Positions 48,288-62,312 are shown, counted from the stretch's first letter. The stretch: 64,000 nt of DNA from Variovorax boronicumulans NBRC 103145 (GCF_001591345.1 NZ_BCUS01000011.1:1-64000), one strand, 5' to 3'. The notes: a model not told the origin generated them from the sequence alone. Numbers and translations: made by a program.

Positions 48288-48782
48288 TCAGAGCTTCTTC
48301 TGCAGGAAGACGGCGTGGCCGAATTCCGGGTCGAGCTGGTAGCTGACGAAGCCCTCGCGCTCGTAGCTGCGCAGCGCGGGCGCGTTGCCCGACAGCACCT
48401 CGAGCGTGAGCTTGCAGGCGCCGCGCCGGCGGGCTTCCTGCTCAACCTGCGCGAACATCTGCTGCGCCACGCGCTGGCCGCGGTGGCTGGCGCGCACGAC
48501 CACGTCGTGCACATTCACCAGTGGCTGGCAGGCGAAGGTCGAAAAACCTTCGATGCAGTTGATCAGGCCGACGGGCGTGTCGCCGTCGAAGGCCAGCACG
48601 CTGAACGCCTGCGGACGCGCCGCCAGCGCGGCAGGCAGGCCTTCGCGCACCGATGCGGGCAACGGCGTGCCGCCGCCGGCGGGGTCGCGCGCGTAGCTGT
48701 CGAGCAACTCGACCAGCGCCGCCGCTTGCAGCGGATCGCGGTAGTCGGCCAGGCGGATTTCGATGCGGCCCGCCGTCGTCAT
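48288..48782 (-). CDS. GNAT family N-acetyltransferase
   Basis: The 164-residue product has the GNAT fold: [55 protein letters not shown] (acetyl-CoA loop region, in parts) and [19 protein letters not shown]. Its substrate is unknown. ATG 48782 overlaps the glmM stop as ATGA, so it is translated with glmM. Confidence 0.88.
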   Translation of the reverse strand: MTTAGRIEIRLADYRDPLQAAALVELLDSYARDPAGGGTPLPASVREGLPAALAARPQAFSVLAFDGDTPVGLINCIEGFSTFACQPLVNVHDVVVRASHRGQRVAQQMFAQVEQEARRRGACKLTLEVLSGNAPALRSYEREGFVSYQLDPEFGHAVFLQKKL

Positions 48783-50116
48783 GTGGCGGGCTTGAGCGTG
48801 GCCGCGAGGCGCTCGGCGCAAGACTGCGATTGCTTCGGATCGCGCGCCTCGACCATCACGCGCACCAGCGGCTCGGTGCCACTCGCACGGATCAGCACGC
48901 GGCCCGCATCGCCCAGTTCGGCTTCGATGCGCTTGGTTTCGCTGGCGAGCGCCTGGTTGCTCTTCCAGTCCTGGCCGGGCGCGAGGCGCACGTTGATCAG
49001 CGTCTGCGGGAACAGCGTGACGCCTTCGAGCAGTTGTGCCACCGTCTTGCCGCTGCGCACGCAGGCCTGCAGCACCTGCAGCGCGCTGACGATGCCGTCG
49101 CCCGTGGTGTGGCGGTCGAGCGCCAGCAGGTGGCCGGAGCCTTCGCCGCCGAGCAGCCAGCCGCGCTTGTCGAGCTCCTCGAGCACGTAGCGGTCGCCGA
49201 CCTTGGCGCGCACGAACTCGATGTCCTGCGCGCGCAGGGCCATCTCGACGGCCTTGTTGGTCATCAGCGTGCCGACCACGCCCGCCGGCTTCTCGCCGCG
49301 CGCGACGCGTTCGGCCACCATCAGGTACAGCAGCTCGTCGCCGTTGAACAGGCGGCCGCTGGCGTCGACCAGCTGCAGCCGGTCGGCGTCGCCGTCCAGC
49401 GCGATGCCGTAGTCCGCCTTCTGCGCCGTCACCGTGGCAACCAGTGCCTCGGGATGCGTGGCGCCGAAACCCTTGTTGATGTTGAGCCCGTCGGGCGCAC
49501 AGCCGATGCTGGTGACGTCCGCGCCGAGTTCGTGGAACACGTTTGGCGCCACCTGGTAGGCCGCGCCGTGGGCGGCATCGACCACCAGCTTCATGCCGCG
49601 CAGCGACAGGTCGTTGGCGAAGGTGCTCTTGCAGAACTCGATGTAGCGGCCGTCCGCGTCGTTGAGGCGGCGGGCCTTGCCCAGGTTGGCCGAATCCACC
49701 CAGACGGGCTCTTCTTCGAGCGCGGCCTCGACGGCCAGCTCCCAGGCGTCGTCGAGCTTGGTGCCCTGCGCGCTGAAGAACTTGATGCCGTTGTCGGGAA
49801 AGGCGTTGTGGCTGGCGCTGATCACCACGCCCAGGCTGGCGCGCTGGGCGCGCGTGAGGTAGGCCACGCCCGGCGTGGGCAGCGGGCCGAGCAGCACCAC
49901 GTCGACGCCGGCGGAGTTGAAGCCCGACTCGAGCGCCGACTCGAGCATGTAGCCCGAGATGCGGGTGTCCTTGCCGATCAGCACCGTGGGACGGGCCTGG
50001 GTTTTCTTGAGCACGCGGCCGACGGCGTGCGCGAGGCGCAGCACGAAATCGGGGGTGATGGGCGATTGGCCGACCGTGCCGCGGATGCCGTCGGTGCCGA
50101 AATACTTACGGGTCAT
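48779..50116 (-). CDS. glmM: Phosphoglucosamine mutase
   Basis: The 445-residue enzyme converts glucosamine-6-phosphate to glucosamine-1-phosphate for peptidoglycan and lipopolysaccharide. It begins [16 protein letters not shown], has the phosphoserine loop [18 protein letters not shown], the metal-binding [11 protein letters not shown], the sugar loop GGEGSGHLL and the phosphate-binding [15 protein letters not shown]. The start overlaps the folP stop as ATGA, the normal folP-glmM arrangement. Confidence 0.97.
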   Translation of the reverse strand: MTRKYFGTDGIRGTVGQSPITPDFVLRLAHAVGRVLKKTQARPTVLIGKDTRISGYMLESALESGFNSAGVDVVLLGPLPTPGVAYLTRAQRASLGVVISASHNAFPDNGIKFFSAQGTKLDDAWELAVEAALEEEPVWVDSANLGKARRLNDADGRYIEFCKSTFANDLSLRGMKLVVDAAHGAAYQVAPNVFHELGADVTSIGCAPDGLNINKGFGATHPEALVATVTAQKADYGIALDGDADRLQLVDASGRLFNGDELLYLMVAERVARGEKPAGVVGTLMTNKAVEMALRAQDIEFVRAKVGDRYVLEELDKRGWLLGGEGSGHLLALDRHTTGDGIVSALQVLQACVRSGKTVAQLLEGVTLFPQTLINVRLAPGQDWKSNQALASETKRIEAELGDAGRVLIRASGTEPLVRVMVEARDPKQSQSCAERLAATLKPAT

Positions 50117-51039
50117 GTTGTTGCTCTTTGAAGGTGTTCTTGCGGTGCTTCCGCGCGCATGGCACGCCATACGGCGAGGGCGGCGACGGTGTCGCGAACG
50201 TCGTGCACCCGCACGACCGCTGCACCCCGGTCCACGGCCAGCACGGCGGCTGCCACGCTGGGCACGGTACGCCCGGATGCATTGTCGATGCCGGTGACGG
50301 CCCCGATGGAGGACTTGCGGGACCAACCTAGCAACAAGGGGTAACCGGTTGCCAACAATTCCCGCTGTCGGCCGAGGAGTGCGAAGTTCTGCGCCACGCT
50401 CTTGCCGAAACCGACGCCCGGATCGAGCGTGATGCGCGCAGGGTCGATACCCAGCGCCGTCAGGGGCGCCAGTTGTGCGTCCCAGAAAGCCAGCACCTCG
50501 GGAATCACGTCGCCCTGCATCGGCAGCGCCTGCATGGTCTGCGGGTCGCGGTGCATGTGCATCAGGCAGATGCCGCAGGTCGGGTGCGCCGCCACGGCCT
50601 CGCGCGCGCCGGGTTGGCGCAGCGCCCAGATGTCGTTGACGATGTCCGCGCCCAGGTCGAGCACGGCGCGCATCACCTCGGGCTTGTAGGTGTCGATGGA
50701 CAGCGGCACGTTCAGCTTCACCGCCTCGCGCACCACGGGCAGCACGCGCGCCAGCTCGGCGTCCAGCGGCACGGCGGGGCTGCCGGGGCGGGTCGATTCA
50801 CCGCCGATGTCGAGGATGTCGGCGCCCTCCTTCAGCAGCTGCTCGCAGTGCTTCAGCGCCGTCTCGGTCGACGCGTGCGCGCCGCCATCGGAGAAGGAAT
50901 CGGGCGTGACGTTGACGATGCCCATCACGCGCGGCTGCGCGAGGTCAATCCTGAAACGCGAGGTCTGCCAAACCGCACCATCTGGCTCACCATGGAAAAC
51001 GGGGCCAGGGGCCCCGTTTTTGCTTGATTTCAAGCCCAC
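50113..51039 (-). CDS. folP: Dihydropteroate synthase
   Basis: The core matches FolP, which joins p-aminobenzoate to a pterin in folate synthesis and is the sulfonamide target: [61 protein letters not shown] and the final [12 protein letters not shown]. The start is uncertain. The family start should fall just before residue W in AVWQTSRF, where the codon is GTT rather than ATG or GTG. GTG 51039 is used here because it follows the ftsH stop; TTG 51033 and GTG 51088-51090 are also in frame, and all lie before the hairpin at 50996-51020. Confidence 0.9.
   Translation of the reverse strand: MGLKSSKNGAPGPVFHGEPDGAVWQTSRFRIDLAQPRVMGIVNVTPDSFSDGGAHASTETALKHCEQLLKEGADILDIGGESTRPGSPAVPLDAELARVLPVVREAVKLNVPLSIDTYKPEVMRAVLDLGADIVNDIWALRQPGAREAVAAHPTCGICLMHMHRDPQTMQALPMQGDVIPEVLAFWDAQLAPLTALGIDPARITLDPGVGFGKSVAQNFALLGRQRELLATGYPLLLGWSRKSSIGAVTGIDNASGRTVPSVAAAVLAVDRGAAVVRVHDVRDTVAALAVWRAMRAEAPQEHLQRATT
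50996..51020 (-). terminator. Terminator-like hairpin between ftsH and folP
   Basis: AAAACGGGGCC and GGCCCCGTTTT form a perfect 11-bp stem around the loop AGG (plus-strand reading). On the minus strand it starts about 20 nt after the ftsH stop and ends in TTTT. It lies inside the 5' part of the folP frame if translation starts upstream of it. Confidence 0.8.
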
Positions 51040-51040
51040 C

Positions 51041-52957
51041 TCAAGCGGCGGTCGGCGCCGGGTCAGGATTGACGGCCGGCGTGCCACCACTGCCGCCGCT
51101 GCCCGAAGGCGGAATGCGCGGCGTCCAGTCCTTGGGCGGACGCGGTGCGCGGCCGGCCATGATGTCGTCGAGCTGTTCGCTGTCGATGGTTTCCCATTCG
51201 AGCAGCGCCTTGGCCATGGCGTGCATCTTGTCGCTGTTCTCTTCGATGAGGCGGCGCGCCAGGGCGTACTGCTCGTCGATGATGCGGCGCACCTCGCCGT
51301 CGACCTTTTCCATGGTCTGTTCGCTCATGTTCGTGGTCTTGGTGACCGAGCGGCCCAGGAACACTTCGCCTTCGTTCTCGGCATAGACCATCGGGCCCAG
51401 CGCGTCGGTCATGCCGTAGCGCGTGACCATGTCACGGGCGATGGAGGTCGCGCGCTCGAAGTCGTTGCTGGCGCCGGTGGTCATCTGGTGCATGAACACT
51501 TCTTCGGCGATGCGGCCGCCGAACAGCATGCTGATCTGGTTTAGCATGTACTCGCGGTCGTAGCTGTAACGGTCCTGCGACGGCAGGCTCATGGTCACGC
51601 CGAGGGCGCGGCCACGCGGAATGATCGTGACCTTGTGGACCGGGTCGCACTTGGGCAGCAGCTTGCCGATGAGGGCGTGGCCGGACTCGTGGTAGGCCGT
51701 GTTGCGGCGCTCTTCCTCGGGCATGACCATGCTCTTGCGCTCGGGGCCCATGAAGATCTTGTCCTTGGCCTTCTCGAAGTCCTGCATCTCGACCACGCGC
51801 GCATTGCGGCGGGCGGCCATCAGGGCGGCTTCGTTGCACAGGTTGGCCAGGTCGGCACCCGACATGCCGGGCGTGCCGCGGGCAATGACGCTCGGGTTCA
51901 CGTCCTGGCCCAGCGGGACCTTGCGCATGTGGACGGCCAGGATCTGTTCGCGGCCGCGGATGTCGGGCAGCGTGACGTACACCTGACGATCGAAACGGCC
52001 CGGACGCAGCAGAGCAGCGTCCAGGATGTCCGGGCGGTTGGTGGCAGCCACGACGATCACGCCGAGGTTGGTTTCGAAGCCGTCCATCTCGACCAGCATC
52101 TGGTTGAGGGTCTGCTCGCGCTCGTCGTTGCCGCCGCCGAGGCCGGCGCCGCGCTGGCGACCCACCGCATCGATTTCGTCGATGAAGATGATGCAGGGCG
52201 CGTTCTTCTTGGCGTTCTCGAACATGTCGCGCACGCGGGCCGCACCCACGCCGACGAACATTTCAACGAAGTCGGAACCCGAGATCGAGAAGAACGGCAC
52301 CTTGGCTTCGCCGGCGATCGACTTGGCCAGCAGCGTCTTGCCGGTGCCCGGAGGGCCGACCAGCAGCAGGCCGCGCGGAATACGGCCGCCGAGCTTCTGG
52401 AAGCGTTGCGGGTCTTTCAGGAAGTCGACGACTTCACGGACTTCTTCCTTGGCTTCGTCGCAGCCTGCGACGTCGGCGAAAGTCACCGTGTTGTTGTTCT
52501 CGTCCATCATGCGGGCCTTGCTCTTGCCGAAGCTGAACGCCCCGCCCTTGCCGCCGCCCTGCATCTGGCGCATGAAGTAGATCCACACGCCGATCAGCAG
52601 CAGCATCGGGCCCCAGCTGACCAGCAAGGTCATGAGGAGCGAGCCTTCTTCGCGCGGCTTGACGTCGAACTTGACGTTGTGGTCGATCAGGTCGCCCACG
52701 AGGCCGCGGTCGAGGACCGTGGCGGTCGTGCGGATCTTGCGATCGTCGTTGGTGACGGCGACGATCTCGCCGCCGCCGGCGCCTTCAGGAATGATGGCGC
52801 TCTTGATCTGGTTGTTGCGGACCTGATCCAGGAACTCGGAATAGCTCACCGTTCCCGAGCCGACGCCACCGCGGGTGTCGAACTGCTTGAACACAGTGAA
52901 CAACACCATGGCAATGACGAGCCATACGGCAACTTTGGAAAACCACTGATTGTTCAA
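51041..52957 (-). CDS. ftsH: ATP-dependent zinc metalloprotease FtsH
   Basis: With a TTG start at 52957 the product has 638 residues. Two membrane segments (about 6-24 and 100-120) flank a small periplasmic domain, followed by the AAA+ module (Walker [41 protein letters not shown] in parts) and the zinc protease motif HESGH. The C-terminus is Pro/Gly/Ser-rich. FtsH degrades membrane proteins and regulators such as LpxC. The TTG was chosen because the protein then begins [17 protein letters not shown], as in relatives, with GGAG about 8 nt upstream. Confidence 0.97.
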   Translation of the reverse strand: MNNQWFSKVAVWLVIAMVLFTVFKQFDTRGGVGSGTVSYSEFLDQVRNNQIKSAIIPEGAGGGEIVAVTNDDRKIRTTATVLDRGLVGDLIDHNVKFDVKPREEGSLLMTLLVSWGPMLLLIGVWIYFMRQMQGGGKGGAFSFGKSKARMMDENNNTVTFADVAGCDEAKEEVREVVDFLKDPQRFQKLGGRIPRGLLLVGPPGTGKTLLAKSIAGEAKVPFFSISGSDFVEMFVGVGAARVRDMFENAKKNAPCIIFIDEIDAVGRQRGAGLGGGNDEREQTLNQMLVEMDGFETNLGVIVVAATNRPDILDAALLRPGRFDRQVYVTLPDIRGREQILAVHMRKVPLGQDVNPSVIARGTPGMSGADLANLCNEAALMAARRNARVVEMQDFEKAKDKIFMGPERKSMVMPEEERRNTAYHESGHALIGKLLPKCDPVHKVTIIPRGRALGVTMSLPSQDRYSYDREYMLNQISMLFGGRIAEEVFMHQMTTGASNDFERATSIARDMVTRYGMTDALGPMVYAENEGEVFLGRSVTKTTNMSEQTMEKVDGEVRRIIDEQYALARRLIEENSDKMHAMAKALLEWETIDSEQLDDIMAGRAPRPPKDWTPRIPPSGSGGSGGTPAVNPDPAPTAA

Positions 52958-53123
52958 ACGAAGCTCCAGTCGAAAGCGCGTGACGGGAATATGAAATACG
53001 CGCTGAGGGTACGCAATTGCGCCCCATTTTAGGCTTTTCAAGCTGCGAAAAGCGGACATTTCCCTATAGCAGCCATAGGCTGACAAGGGTTTGCGCCCCT
53101 GGAGGGCACCCCACGGCAAGGTA

Positions 53124-53792
53124 TCAATGCGTATCGAGCGCCTTCAATCCCCTGCCGATGAGGAAGGTCTCGGCCGATTTGTCGCGCGATGCCTTGGGCT
53201 TGAGCGGCTTCACGACGCGGAAATTGGCCTTGAACATCTTGACCAATTCGTCGTACCCGCTGCCGTGGAACACCTTCGCCACCAGTGCCCCTTCGGGCTT
53301 CATGTGGTGCTGGGCGAAGTCGATGGCCAGCTCGATCAGGTGTTCCACCCGGGCGGCGTCCGCCGAGTGGATGCCCGACAGGTTGGGCGCCATGTCCGAC
53401 ACCACCAGGTCGGCCTTGCGGCCGCCCAGCACCGCCAGGAGCTGCGCCAGCAGCGCGTCCTCGCGGAAATCGCCCTGCAGGAAGGTCACGCCTTCGATGG
53501 GCTCCATCGGCAGCAGGTCGAGCGAGATGATGGTGCCGTTGAGGTCGCCGACCGCCGCCCCGCCCGGCGACATGCGCCGCCGCAGGTACTGGCTCCAGGC
53601 GCCCGGGGTCGAGCCGAGGTCGACCACCAGCTGGCCGGGCTTGACCAGCCCGAGCGACTCGTCGATTTCCTTGAGCTTGTAAGCCGCGCGGGCGCGGTAG
53701 CCCTCTCTGGTCGCGAGCTTCACGTAGGGGTCGTTGATGTGGTCGTGAAGCCACGCCTTGTTGACTTTTTTGCTTTTGGCTTTGGTGCTCAT
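53124..53792 (-). CDS. rlmE: 23S rRNA 2'-O-ribose methyltransferase RlmE
   Basis: The 222-residue enzyme (RrmJ/FtsJ) methylates U2552 of 23S rRNA using S-adenosylmethionine. It has the SAM-binding [45 protein letters not shown] and the catalytic K-D-K-E set (K38 in [11 protein letters not shown], the Asp of SDMAPN, the Lys of VAKVFHG and the Glu near SAETFLI). It is divergent from yhbY by 33 bp. ftsH starts 166 nt downstream of its stop on the same strand. Confidence 0.96.
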   Translation of the reverse strand: MSTKAKSKKVNKAWLHDHINDPYVKLATREGYRARAAYKLKEIDESLGLVKPGQLVVDLGSTPGAWSQYLRRRMSPGGAAVGDLNGTIISLDLLPMEPIEGVTFLQGDFREDALLAQLLAVLGGRKADLVVSDMAPNLSGIHSADAARVEHLIELAIDFAQHHMKPEGALVAKVFHGSGYDELVKMFKANFRVVKPLKPKASRDKSAETFLIGRGLKALDTH

Positions 53793-53812
53793 GAGGGTGT
53801 TCGTGTACGCGT

Positions 53813-53820
53813 CGATAATA
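53813..53820. promoter_or_regulatory. Overlapping divergent -10-like elements between rlmE and yhbY
   Basis: GATAAT (53814-53819, plus) lies 6 nt before the yhbY ATG, and TATTAT (53820-53815, minus) lies 22 nt before the rlmE ATG; they are the same 7 bp read on both strands. No good -35 element was seen on either side. Confidence 0.3.
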
Positions 53821-53825
53821 CGGGG

Positions 53826-54305
53826 ATGCCCGCCATTCAACTTACCCCTGCCGAGCGCAAGGTGCACCGCGCCGAAGCTCACCACCTGGATCCGATCGTC
53901 ATGGTCGGTGGAGACGGGCTCACCCCTGCCGTGAAAAAGGAGGCCGACGCGGCCCTGAAGGCCCATGGCCTGATCAAGGTGCGCGTCTTCTCCGACGACC
54001 GCCTCGCCCGAGACGCCATGCTCCAGGAGCTCGCCGACGAGCTCGACGCCGCCCCGATCCAGCACATCGGCAAGCTGCTCGTGCTGTGGCGCCCGAAGCC
54101 CGAAAAAGAGCGTGTCATCGACGAAGACCGCATGCCCGGCCCGCGCGACGTGAAGATCGTCAAGTACAGCAAGCGCGGCGGCCAGCGCCCCGAAATCAAG
54201 ACCCTGCGCGTGCTCGGCAACCAGCGCCTGACCCCCGGCGGCACCATCAAGCGCGCCAAGGCCAAGCGTCCGCTGTCGGCCAAGAAACGCAACCAGGCGG
54301 ACTGA
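53826..54305 (+). CDS. yhbY: YhbY family RNA-binding protein (CRM domain)
   Basis: The 159-residue protein has a CRM domain in residues 1-95: [41 protein letters not shown] in overlapping parts, [10 protein letters not shown], and [11 protein letters not shown]. YhbY binds pre-50S ribosomal subunits. A basic C-terminal tail of about 60 residues ([23 protein letters not shown]) is longer than in E. coli YhbY, common in this group. It is divergent from rlmE, the usual arrangement. Confidence 0.93.
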   Translation: MPAIQLTPAERKVHRAEAHHLDPIVMVGGDGLTPAVKKEADAALKAHGLIKVRVFSDDRLARDAMLQELADELDAAPIQHIGKLLVLWRPKPEKERVIDEDRMPGPRDVKIVKYSKRGGQRPEIKTLRVLGNQRLTPGGTIKRAKAKRPLSAKKRNQAD

Positions 54306-54310
54306 ACTTG

Positions 54311-55066
54311 GTGGCAGCGCAAGGCGCCCAGCGCCATATCCTCTGCATGAAGTGGGGCACCAAGTACGGCCCCGAGTACGTCAACCGGCTCTACGCCATG
54401 GTGCGCCGCCACCTCAGCGGCGACTTCAAGTTCGTCTGCCTGACCGACGACGGCAACGGCATCCGCCCCGAAGTGACGTGCCTGCCCATTCCACCGCTCA
54501 ACCTCCAGCTGGCCCCGGGCCAGCGCGACGGCGCCTGGAAGAAGCTCACGACCTTCCAGCAGGACCTGCACGGCCTGCGCGGCACCGCCCTCTTCCTGGA
54601 CGTCGACGTGGTCATCGTCGGCAGCCTGGACGCCTTCTTCGAGCAGCCCGGCGAATTCCTGATCATTCACGACTACGCCCGCCCCTGGCGGCGCGAGCGG
54701 ATCACGGGCAATTCATCGGTCTACCGCTTCGAACTGGGTGCCCATGCCGACGTGCTGGCGTACTTCCGCGCCAACATGGACAAGGTGCAGGCCGAATACC
54801 GCAACGAGCAGGCCTACCTGTCGGACGTGCTGCACAAGCAGGGCAAGCTGGCCTACTGGCCGGCCGCCTGGTGCCCGAGCTTCAAGTACCACGGCATCCC
54901 GACCTGGCCGACCAACTACTGGGAAGAGCCCTTCGTGCCCGAAGGCGCCCGTGTGATGGTGTTCCACGGCGAGTGCAACCCGCCCGATGCGCTGGCGGGA
55001 CGGCGCAACCGCGCCTTCCGCTACATCCGGCCGGCGAGCTGGGTCGCCAAGCACTGGAAAGAGTAA
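54311..55066 (+). CDS. Putative glycosyltransferase (GT-A like)
   Basis: The 251-residue product begins [26 protein letters not shown], then FKFVCLTDD and the acidic [17 protein letters not shown], which fits the DxD metal site of a GT-A fold. The C-terminal part has [34 protein letters not shown] in parts and [14 protein letters not shown]. It likely transfers a sugar to an envelope glycan. GTG 54311 was chosen with GGCGGA upstream; TTG 54308 and ATG 54347 are alternatives. It starts 5 nt after yhbY. Confidence 0.78.
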   Translation: MAAQGAQRHILCMKWGTKYGPEYVNRLYAMVRRHLSGDFKFVCLTDDGNGIRPEVTCLPIPPLNLQLAPGQRDGAWKKLTTFQQDLHGLRGTALFLDVDVVIVGSLDAFFEQPGEFLIIHDYARPWRRERITGNSSVYRFELGAHADVLAYFRANMDKVQAEYRNEQAYLSDVLHKQGKLAYWPAAWCPSFKYHGIPTWPTNYWEEPFVPEGARVMVFHGECNPPDALAGRRNRAFRYIRPASWVAKHWKE

Positions 55067-55102
55067 AGCTGGAGGGCGGCCGATGTGTGTCGCCGCCCCG
55101 GT

Positions 55103-55525
55103 TCAGCGTGGCGCCCGGGCGGCGCCGCCCATGCGCCACAGCAACGTGCCGGCGCACGCCCACTGAACGAAATACATGCCGGTGCCCACGGCATGCCACA
55201 GCTTGAGGTTGTCGCGCGCCACGATGCGCGGCGCCACGGCGTACTGCTGCAACAGCGCCAGCAGCAACGCCGCCAGCACCAGGAAGATGGCCGTCAACAC
55301 CGGTTGGGTCATGCCATCGTCGGCCTTCTGGCGGAAATGGATCAGCAGGATCAGCCCGCAGCCGATGGCGATCCAGCTTTGCGCCTCGAACAGCTGGGCC
55401 GCGAAATTGCCGGCCACCGCCGGGTTGCCGAGCCGGGCGAACAGCATCGGCACGACCAGGAAGCCGATGGTGCTGAGGCTGCCCCACCAGAGGGCCGCCA
55501 GCATCAGCGCGACGCGGTCTTTCAT
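55103..55525 (-). CDS. DUF4149 membrane protein
   Basis: The 140-residue product has four hydrophobic segments (about 5-28, 48-65, 75-95 and 115-133). Motifs are LWWGSLSTIGFLVVPMLF, FEAQSWIAIGCGLILL and NLKLWHAVGTGMYFVQW, as in the DUF4149 family found beside greA in betaproteobacteria. No function is known. It starts 8 nt after greA and should be co-transcribed with it. Confidence 0.85.
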   Translation of the reverse strand: MKDRVALMLAALWWGSLSTIGFLVVPMLFARLGNPAVAGNFAAQLFEAQSWIAIGCGLILLIHFRQKADDGMTQPVLTAIFLVLAALLLALLQQYAVAPRIVARDNLKLWHAVGTGMYFVQWACAGTLLWRMGGAARAPR

Positions 55526-55533
55526 TCGCCCAT

Positions 55534-56010
55534 TCAGAGGTAGCGGACCGCCACGATCTCGTAGCGCTTGAGGCCACCCGGCGCCTGCACTTCGGCCGTG
55601 TCGCCCTCTTCCTTGCCGATCAGCGCGCGTGCGATCGGGCTGGAGATGTTGATCAGGCCGAGCTTCAGGTCGGCTTCGTCTTCGCCCACGATCTGGTACT
55701 TGACGGCATCGCCCGACTCTTCTTCTTCGAGTTCGACGGTCGAACCGAACACCACCTTGCCGCCGGCATCGAGCTCGCTCGGGTCGATGATCTGCGCGGC
55801 CGAAAGCTTGCCTTCGACTTCCTGGATGCGGCCCTCGATGAAGCCCTGGCGGTCCTTGGCGACTTCGTACTCGGCGTTTTCGCTCAGGTCGCCCTGGGCG
55901 CGTGCCTCGGAAATGGCGTTGATGACCCAGGGACGGTCGACCGTCTTGAGCTGATGCAGTTCGGCGCGCAGTTTTTCAGCGCCGCGCTTGGTGATCGGAA
56001 TGGTGGCCAT
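55534..56010 (-). CDS. greA: Transcription elongation factor GreA
   Basis: The 158-residue protein rescues backtracked RNA polymerase by promoting transcript cleavage. The N-terminal coiled coil carries the acidic tip with [17 protein letters not shown], whose D and E residues coordinate magnesium, and the C-terminal FKBP-like domain has [30 protein letters not shown] and the final [15 protein letters not shown]. Length equals E. coli GreA. A terminator lies just upstream, so it has its own promoter or depends on read-through. Confidence 0.97.
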   Translation of the reverse strand: MATIPITKRGAEKLRAELHQLKTVDRPWVINAISEARAQGDLSENAEYEVAKDRQGFIEGRIQEVEGKLSAAQIIDPSELDAGGKVVFGSTVELEEEESGDAVKYQIVGEDEADLKLGLINISSPIARALIGKEEGDTAEVQAPGGLKRYEIVAVRYL

Positions 56011-56035
56011 GTTGTTGGTTCTCCATAAAGCGAAA

Positions 56036-56059
56036 CCGCCGAACGCTGCCGTTCGGCGG
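56036..56059 (-). terminator. Terminator after the carA-carB-kdoO unit
   Basis: CCGCCGAAC (56036-56044) and GTTCGGCGG (56051-56059) form a perfect 9-bp stem around a 6-nt loop. On the minus strand TTTCGCTTT follows. It separates the Kdo hydroxylase gene from greA. Confidence 0.82.
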
Positions 56060-56076
56060 TCGATTGAGGGAATTGA

Positions 56077-56946
56077 TCAGACGAGTGTGCGTCCGGTCAG
56101 CCGGCTCAGGATGGCGAGCGGGCTCGATTCGGGATTGTATTGCTTCGATGCGGCCAGATGAAGGGTCTGCTCGAGCATGTACTGGCCTGCCATCACGGCG
56201 TGCGAGGTCTGGTCCGAGAAGCACACCCACACCGAACCCGGCGGGAATTTCGCCGTTTCCTGCGGCGAGTTTTCCTGGTACGCCATGTCCGACTTCATGC
56301 CGTCGTGCAGCTGCAGCATCAGGTGGTCGTACTCGCTGCGGAACGACTTGGTGACGTGCAGCGCCTGCAACAGCTTGGCCTGCCAGCGCGCATAGGGCTT
56401 GGCCCGCGGCAGGAAGCGTTTGGCGATGTCCTCGAAAGGCTCGCCCACGCGCCACACGCGCGATGCGCCGTCAGGATTGACGTTGGTGAACACGCGCAGG
56501 ATGCGCTCGCCGTAGTTGGGGCGCGACGGGAATGCATCGACGTGCAGGCGCCGGTCGTCGGCGCGCCACGACTGCACGCGCGTCTCGACCTGGGCCGGCC
56601 GGTAGCTGGTCGGCGCCAGGCGCAAGGCCGGCGTGTAGTGCGGCAGCAGCCCATGGATGAGCTGCTGCGCCTGCGTGCGAAAACGCTTCACCATCGCCGC
56701 CGCGGCGCGCTGCACCGCCTCGTCGCCCACGGCGCCCTTGAGCTTGCCATGGGCATCGAGGCTGATGTTGCGCACATCGGGCGACAGCAGGCTGGGCGTC
56801 AGCAGGCTGCGCTCTTCAGGCCGCAGCTCGAAGCCCAGCCGCGGGAAGTACAGCACCTTGCCGGCCTCCAGCTCCGCGATCCACGCCTCGTTGGGCGTGG
56901 CCGCGTTCCAGTCAGTCAGGTCCAGTTCGACCAGCTGCGTTTCCAT
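56077..56946 (-). CDS. kdoO: Kdo hydroxylase (Fe(II)/2-oxoglutarate type)
   Basis: The 289-residue product matches the Kdo hydroxylase family (KdoO), which adds a 3-hydroxyl to lipid A-linked Kdo to give Ko, as in Burkholderia and Yersinia. The iron ligands HVD in RLHVDAFPSRPNYGERILRVF and a late H in DQTSHAVMAGQYMLEQT fit the 2-oxoglutarate oxygenase fold. It starts 12 nt after carB, and a terminator follows, so it is the last gene of the carAB unit. Its product acts on the same sugar that kdsB at 36322 activates. Confidence 0.9.
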   Translation of the reverse strand: METQLVELDLTDWNAATPNEAWIAELEAGKVLYFPRLGFELRPEERSLLTPSLLSPDVRNISLDAHGKLKGAVGDEAVQRAAAAMVKRFRTQAQQLIHGLLPHYTPALRLAPTSYRPAQVETRVQSWRADDRRLHVDAFPSRPNYGERILRVFTNVNPDGASRVWRVGEPFEDIAKRFLPRAKPYARWQAKLLQALHVTKSFRSEYDHLMLQLHDGMKSDMAYQENSPQETAKFPPGSVWVCFSDQTSHAVMAGQYMLEQTLHLAASKQYNPESSPLAILSRLTGRTLV

Positions 56947-56958
56947 GGCGGTGCCCGG

Positions 56959-60199
<3,241 letters not shown>

Positions 60200-60207
<8 letters not shown>

Positions 60208-61384
60208 TCTTGTGCTCCGTCTTGTGCTTTTCCATGAGTGCCGTGAAGCGATCGAACAGGTAGCCGATGTCGTGCGGGCCCGGCGAGGCTTCAGGGTGGC
60301 CCTGGAAGCAGAACGCGGGCTTGTCGGTGCGCGCCAGGCCCTGCAGCGTGTTGTCGAACAGGCTGATGTGGGTGGGGCGCAGGTTGGCTGGCAGCGACTT
60401 CTCGTCGACCGCGAAGCCGTGGTTCTGGCTGGTGATGCTCACGCGGCCGTTGTCCAGGTCCTTCACCGGATGGTTCGCGCCGTGGTGGCCGAACTTCATC
60501 TTGAAGGTCTTGGCGCCCGAGGCGAGCGCCATGATCTGGTGGCCCAGGCAGATGCCGAAGGTGGGAATGCCGGTTTCGATCAGTTCCTTGACGGCGCTGA
60601 TGGCGTAGTCGCAGGGCTGCGGGTCGCCGGGGCCGTTGGCCAGGAAGATGCCATCGGGCTTGAGCTTGAGCACGTCGGCCGCGGGCGTCTGCGCCGGCAC
60701 CACGGTGATGCGCGCGCCGCGCTGCGCGATCATGCGCAGGATGTTCTTCTTGACGCCGTAGTCGAACGCGACCACGTGGAACTGCGGCGTGATCTGCACG
60801 CCGTAGCCCGCACCGAGTTTCCACTCGGTCTCGGTCCATTCGTAGGTCTGCTTGACCGACACCACCTTGGCCAGGTCGAGGCCGGCCATGCTGGGCGCGG
60901 CCTTGGCTGCGGCGATGGCCTTGTCGATCAGCGCCTGCGTCACGGTCTCGCCCGCGGCCAGGCCCAGGATGCAGCCGTTCTGCGCGCCGTGGGTGCGCAG
61001 GTGGCGCGTGAGCTTGCGGGTGTCGATGTTCGCAATGGCCACCGTGTTGCCAGACACGAGGTACTCGGTCAGCGTGGCGGTCTTGCGGAAGTTGGACGCG
61101 ACGAGGGGCAGGTCCTTGATGATCAGGCCCGCGGCATGGATCTTGTCGGCTTCGATGTCCTCGCCGTTGACACCATAGTTGCCGATGTGCGGATACGTCA
61201 GGGTGACGATCTGCTGGCAGTAGCTGGGGTCGGTGAGGATTTCCTGGTAACCGGTCATCGCGGTGTTGAACACCACTTCACCGGTCGTGGAGCCGGCGGC
61301 TCCGATCGAGTTGCCGAGAAAGACCGTGCCGTCTGCGAGCGCCAGGATGGCGGGCGGGAAACTTCCCTTGAGAGACAAAAGCAC
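60200..61384 (-). CDS. carA: Carbamoyl-phosphate synthase small subunit
   Basis: The 394-residue glutamine amidotransferase supplies ammonia to CarB. It has [20 protein letters not shown] in the form [17 protein letters not shown], the [12 protein letters not shown] segment and the nucleophile loop [11 protein letters not shown], with a late [11 protein letters not shown]. The GTG at 61384 starts [13 protein letters not shown] with GGAGA 8 nt upstream; no ATG lies nearby in frame. It overlaps carB by 8 nt. The 142-nt upstream gap holds its promoter; no attenuator was recognised. Confidence 0.96.
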
Positions 61385-61526
61385 TGGGTTCTCCGGATGG
61401 TTACGGTCGCCCGGAGCCCCAGGCGCGTTGCCTGCGGACTGCTGCTTAAGGGGATTTTGGCGTTGAAGGCGGCCGGGCGACGCTGATTTGCGAGTAAGCC
61501 CCCGATTGTAGCCCGGACTGGGTGTG

Positions 61527-62312
61527 TTATTTGGCCTGCAGGGCTGCTCCGCTTGCGTGCAGGCAGATGGCGGCCGCCGCCGCCACGTTGAGCGACTCCT
61601 CGCCGCCCGGTTGCGCAATGCGGATGTGGTGGGCGGCCCGGGCTTCCAGCGCGGCCGAAACGCCCTGCCCCTCGTGGCCCATCAGCCAGGCGCAGGGGTG
61701 CGGCAGATCGGCCTTGTGCAGCCATTCGCCCCGGTGCGAGCTGGTGGCCACCAAGGGCACCCGCAGCGCGTCGAGCGCGTCGATGTCCACGCCTTCGACC
61801 AGCCGCAGGCCGAAGTGGGCCCCCATGCCGGCGCGCAGCACCTTCGGCGCCCACAGCGCGGCCGTGCCCTTGAGCGCGATCACCTGGGTGAAGCCGAAAG
61901 CCGCCGCGCTGCGCAGGATGGAGCCGGCATTGCCGGCGTCCTGCAGGCGGTCGAGCACCACGCTCGGCGCGTCGGGCAGGATTTCGGGCCGCGGTGGCAG
62001 GTCGAGCACGAAGCCCATTGGCGCGGGCGACTCCAGGCCACTCACTGCGCGCAGCAGGTCGTCGGCGACCACTACCGTTTTGATAGCACTCTGTACCCAT
62101 TCGGCGGGCGCCGAGGGCCAGAACGCTTCCGAAAACACCGCCACCGCCGGCCGGACGCCGCGGGCCAGCGCCGCACGGCACAGGTGATCGCCCTCAAGCC
62201 AGAGCCGGCCGAGCTTGCGATAGGCACCCGGGTCTTGCGCGAGCTTGCGCAAATCCTTGAGCAAGGGGTTGTCGCGCGAGCTGATGTGGCTCGGGCCGGT
62301 GTCGGTGGTCAT
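61527..62312 (-). CDS. SpoU/TrmH family RNA methyltransferase
   Basis: The 261-residue product has the SPOUT C-terminal domain: [37 protein letters not shown] and the SAM-binding knot [13 protein letters not shown]. The N-terminal region ([20 protein letters not shown]) is the substrate-binding domain of this class. It methylates a ribose 2'-O of rRNA or tRNA; the exact nucleotide is unknown. It starts 7 nt after rnhB and is probably in the lpxB-rnhB operon. Confidence 0.92.
   Translation of the reverse strand: MTTDTGPSHISSRDNPLLKDLRKLAQDPGAYRKLGRLWLEGDHLCRAALARGVRPAVAVFSEAFWPSAPAEWVQSAIKTVVVADDLLRAVSGLESPAPMGFVLDLPPRPEILPDAPSVVLDRLQDAGNAGSILRSAAAFGFTQVIALKGTAALWAPKVLRAGMGAHFGLRLVEGVDIDALDALRVPLVATSSHRGEWLHKADLPHPCAWLMGHEGQGVSAALEARAAHHIRIAQPGGEESLNVAAAAAICLHASGAALQAK

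Noticed and set aside
54347..55066. ATG 54347 as the start of the glycosyltransferase-like gene
   Set aside because: It would remove the HILC strand that begins the nucleotide-binding fold; GTG 54311 keeps it and has an upstream purine-rich site.
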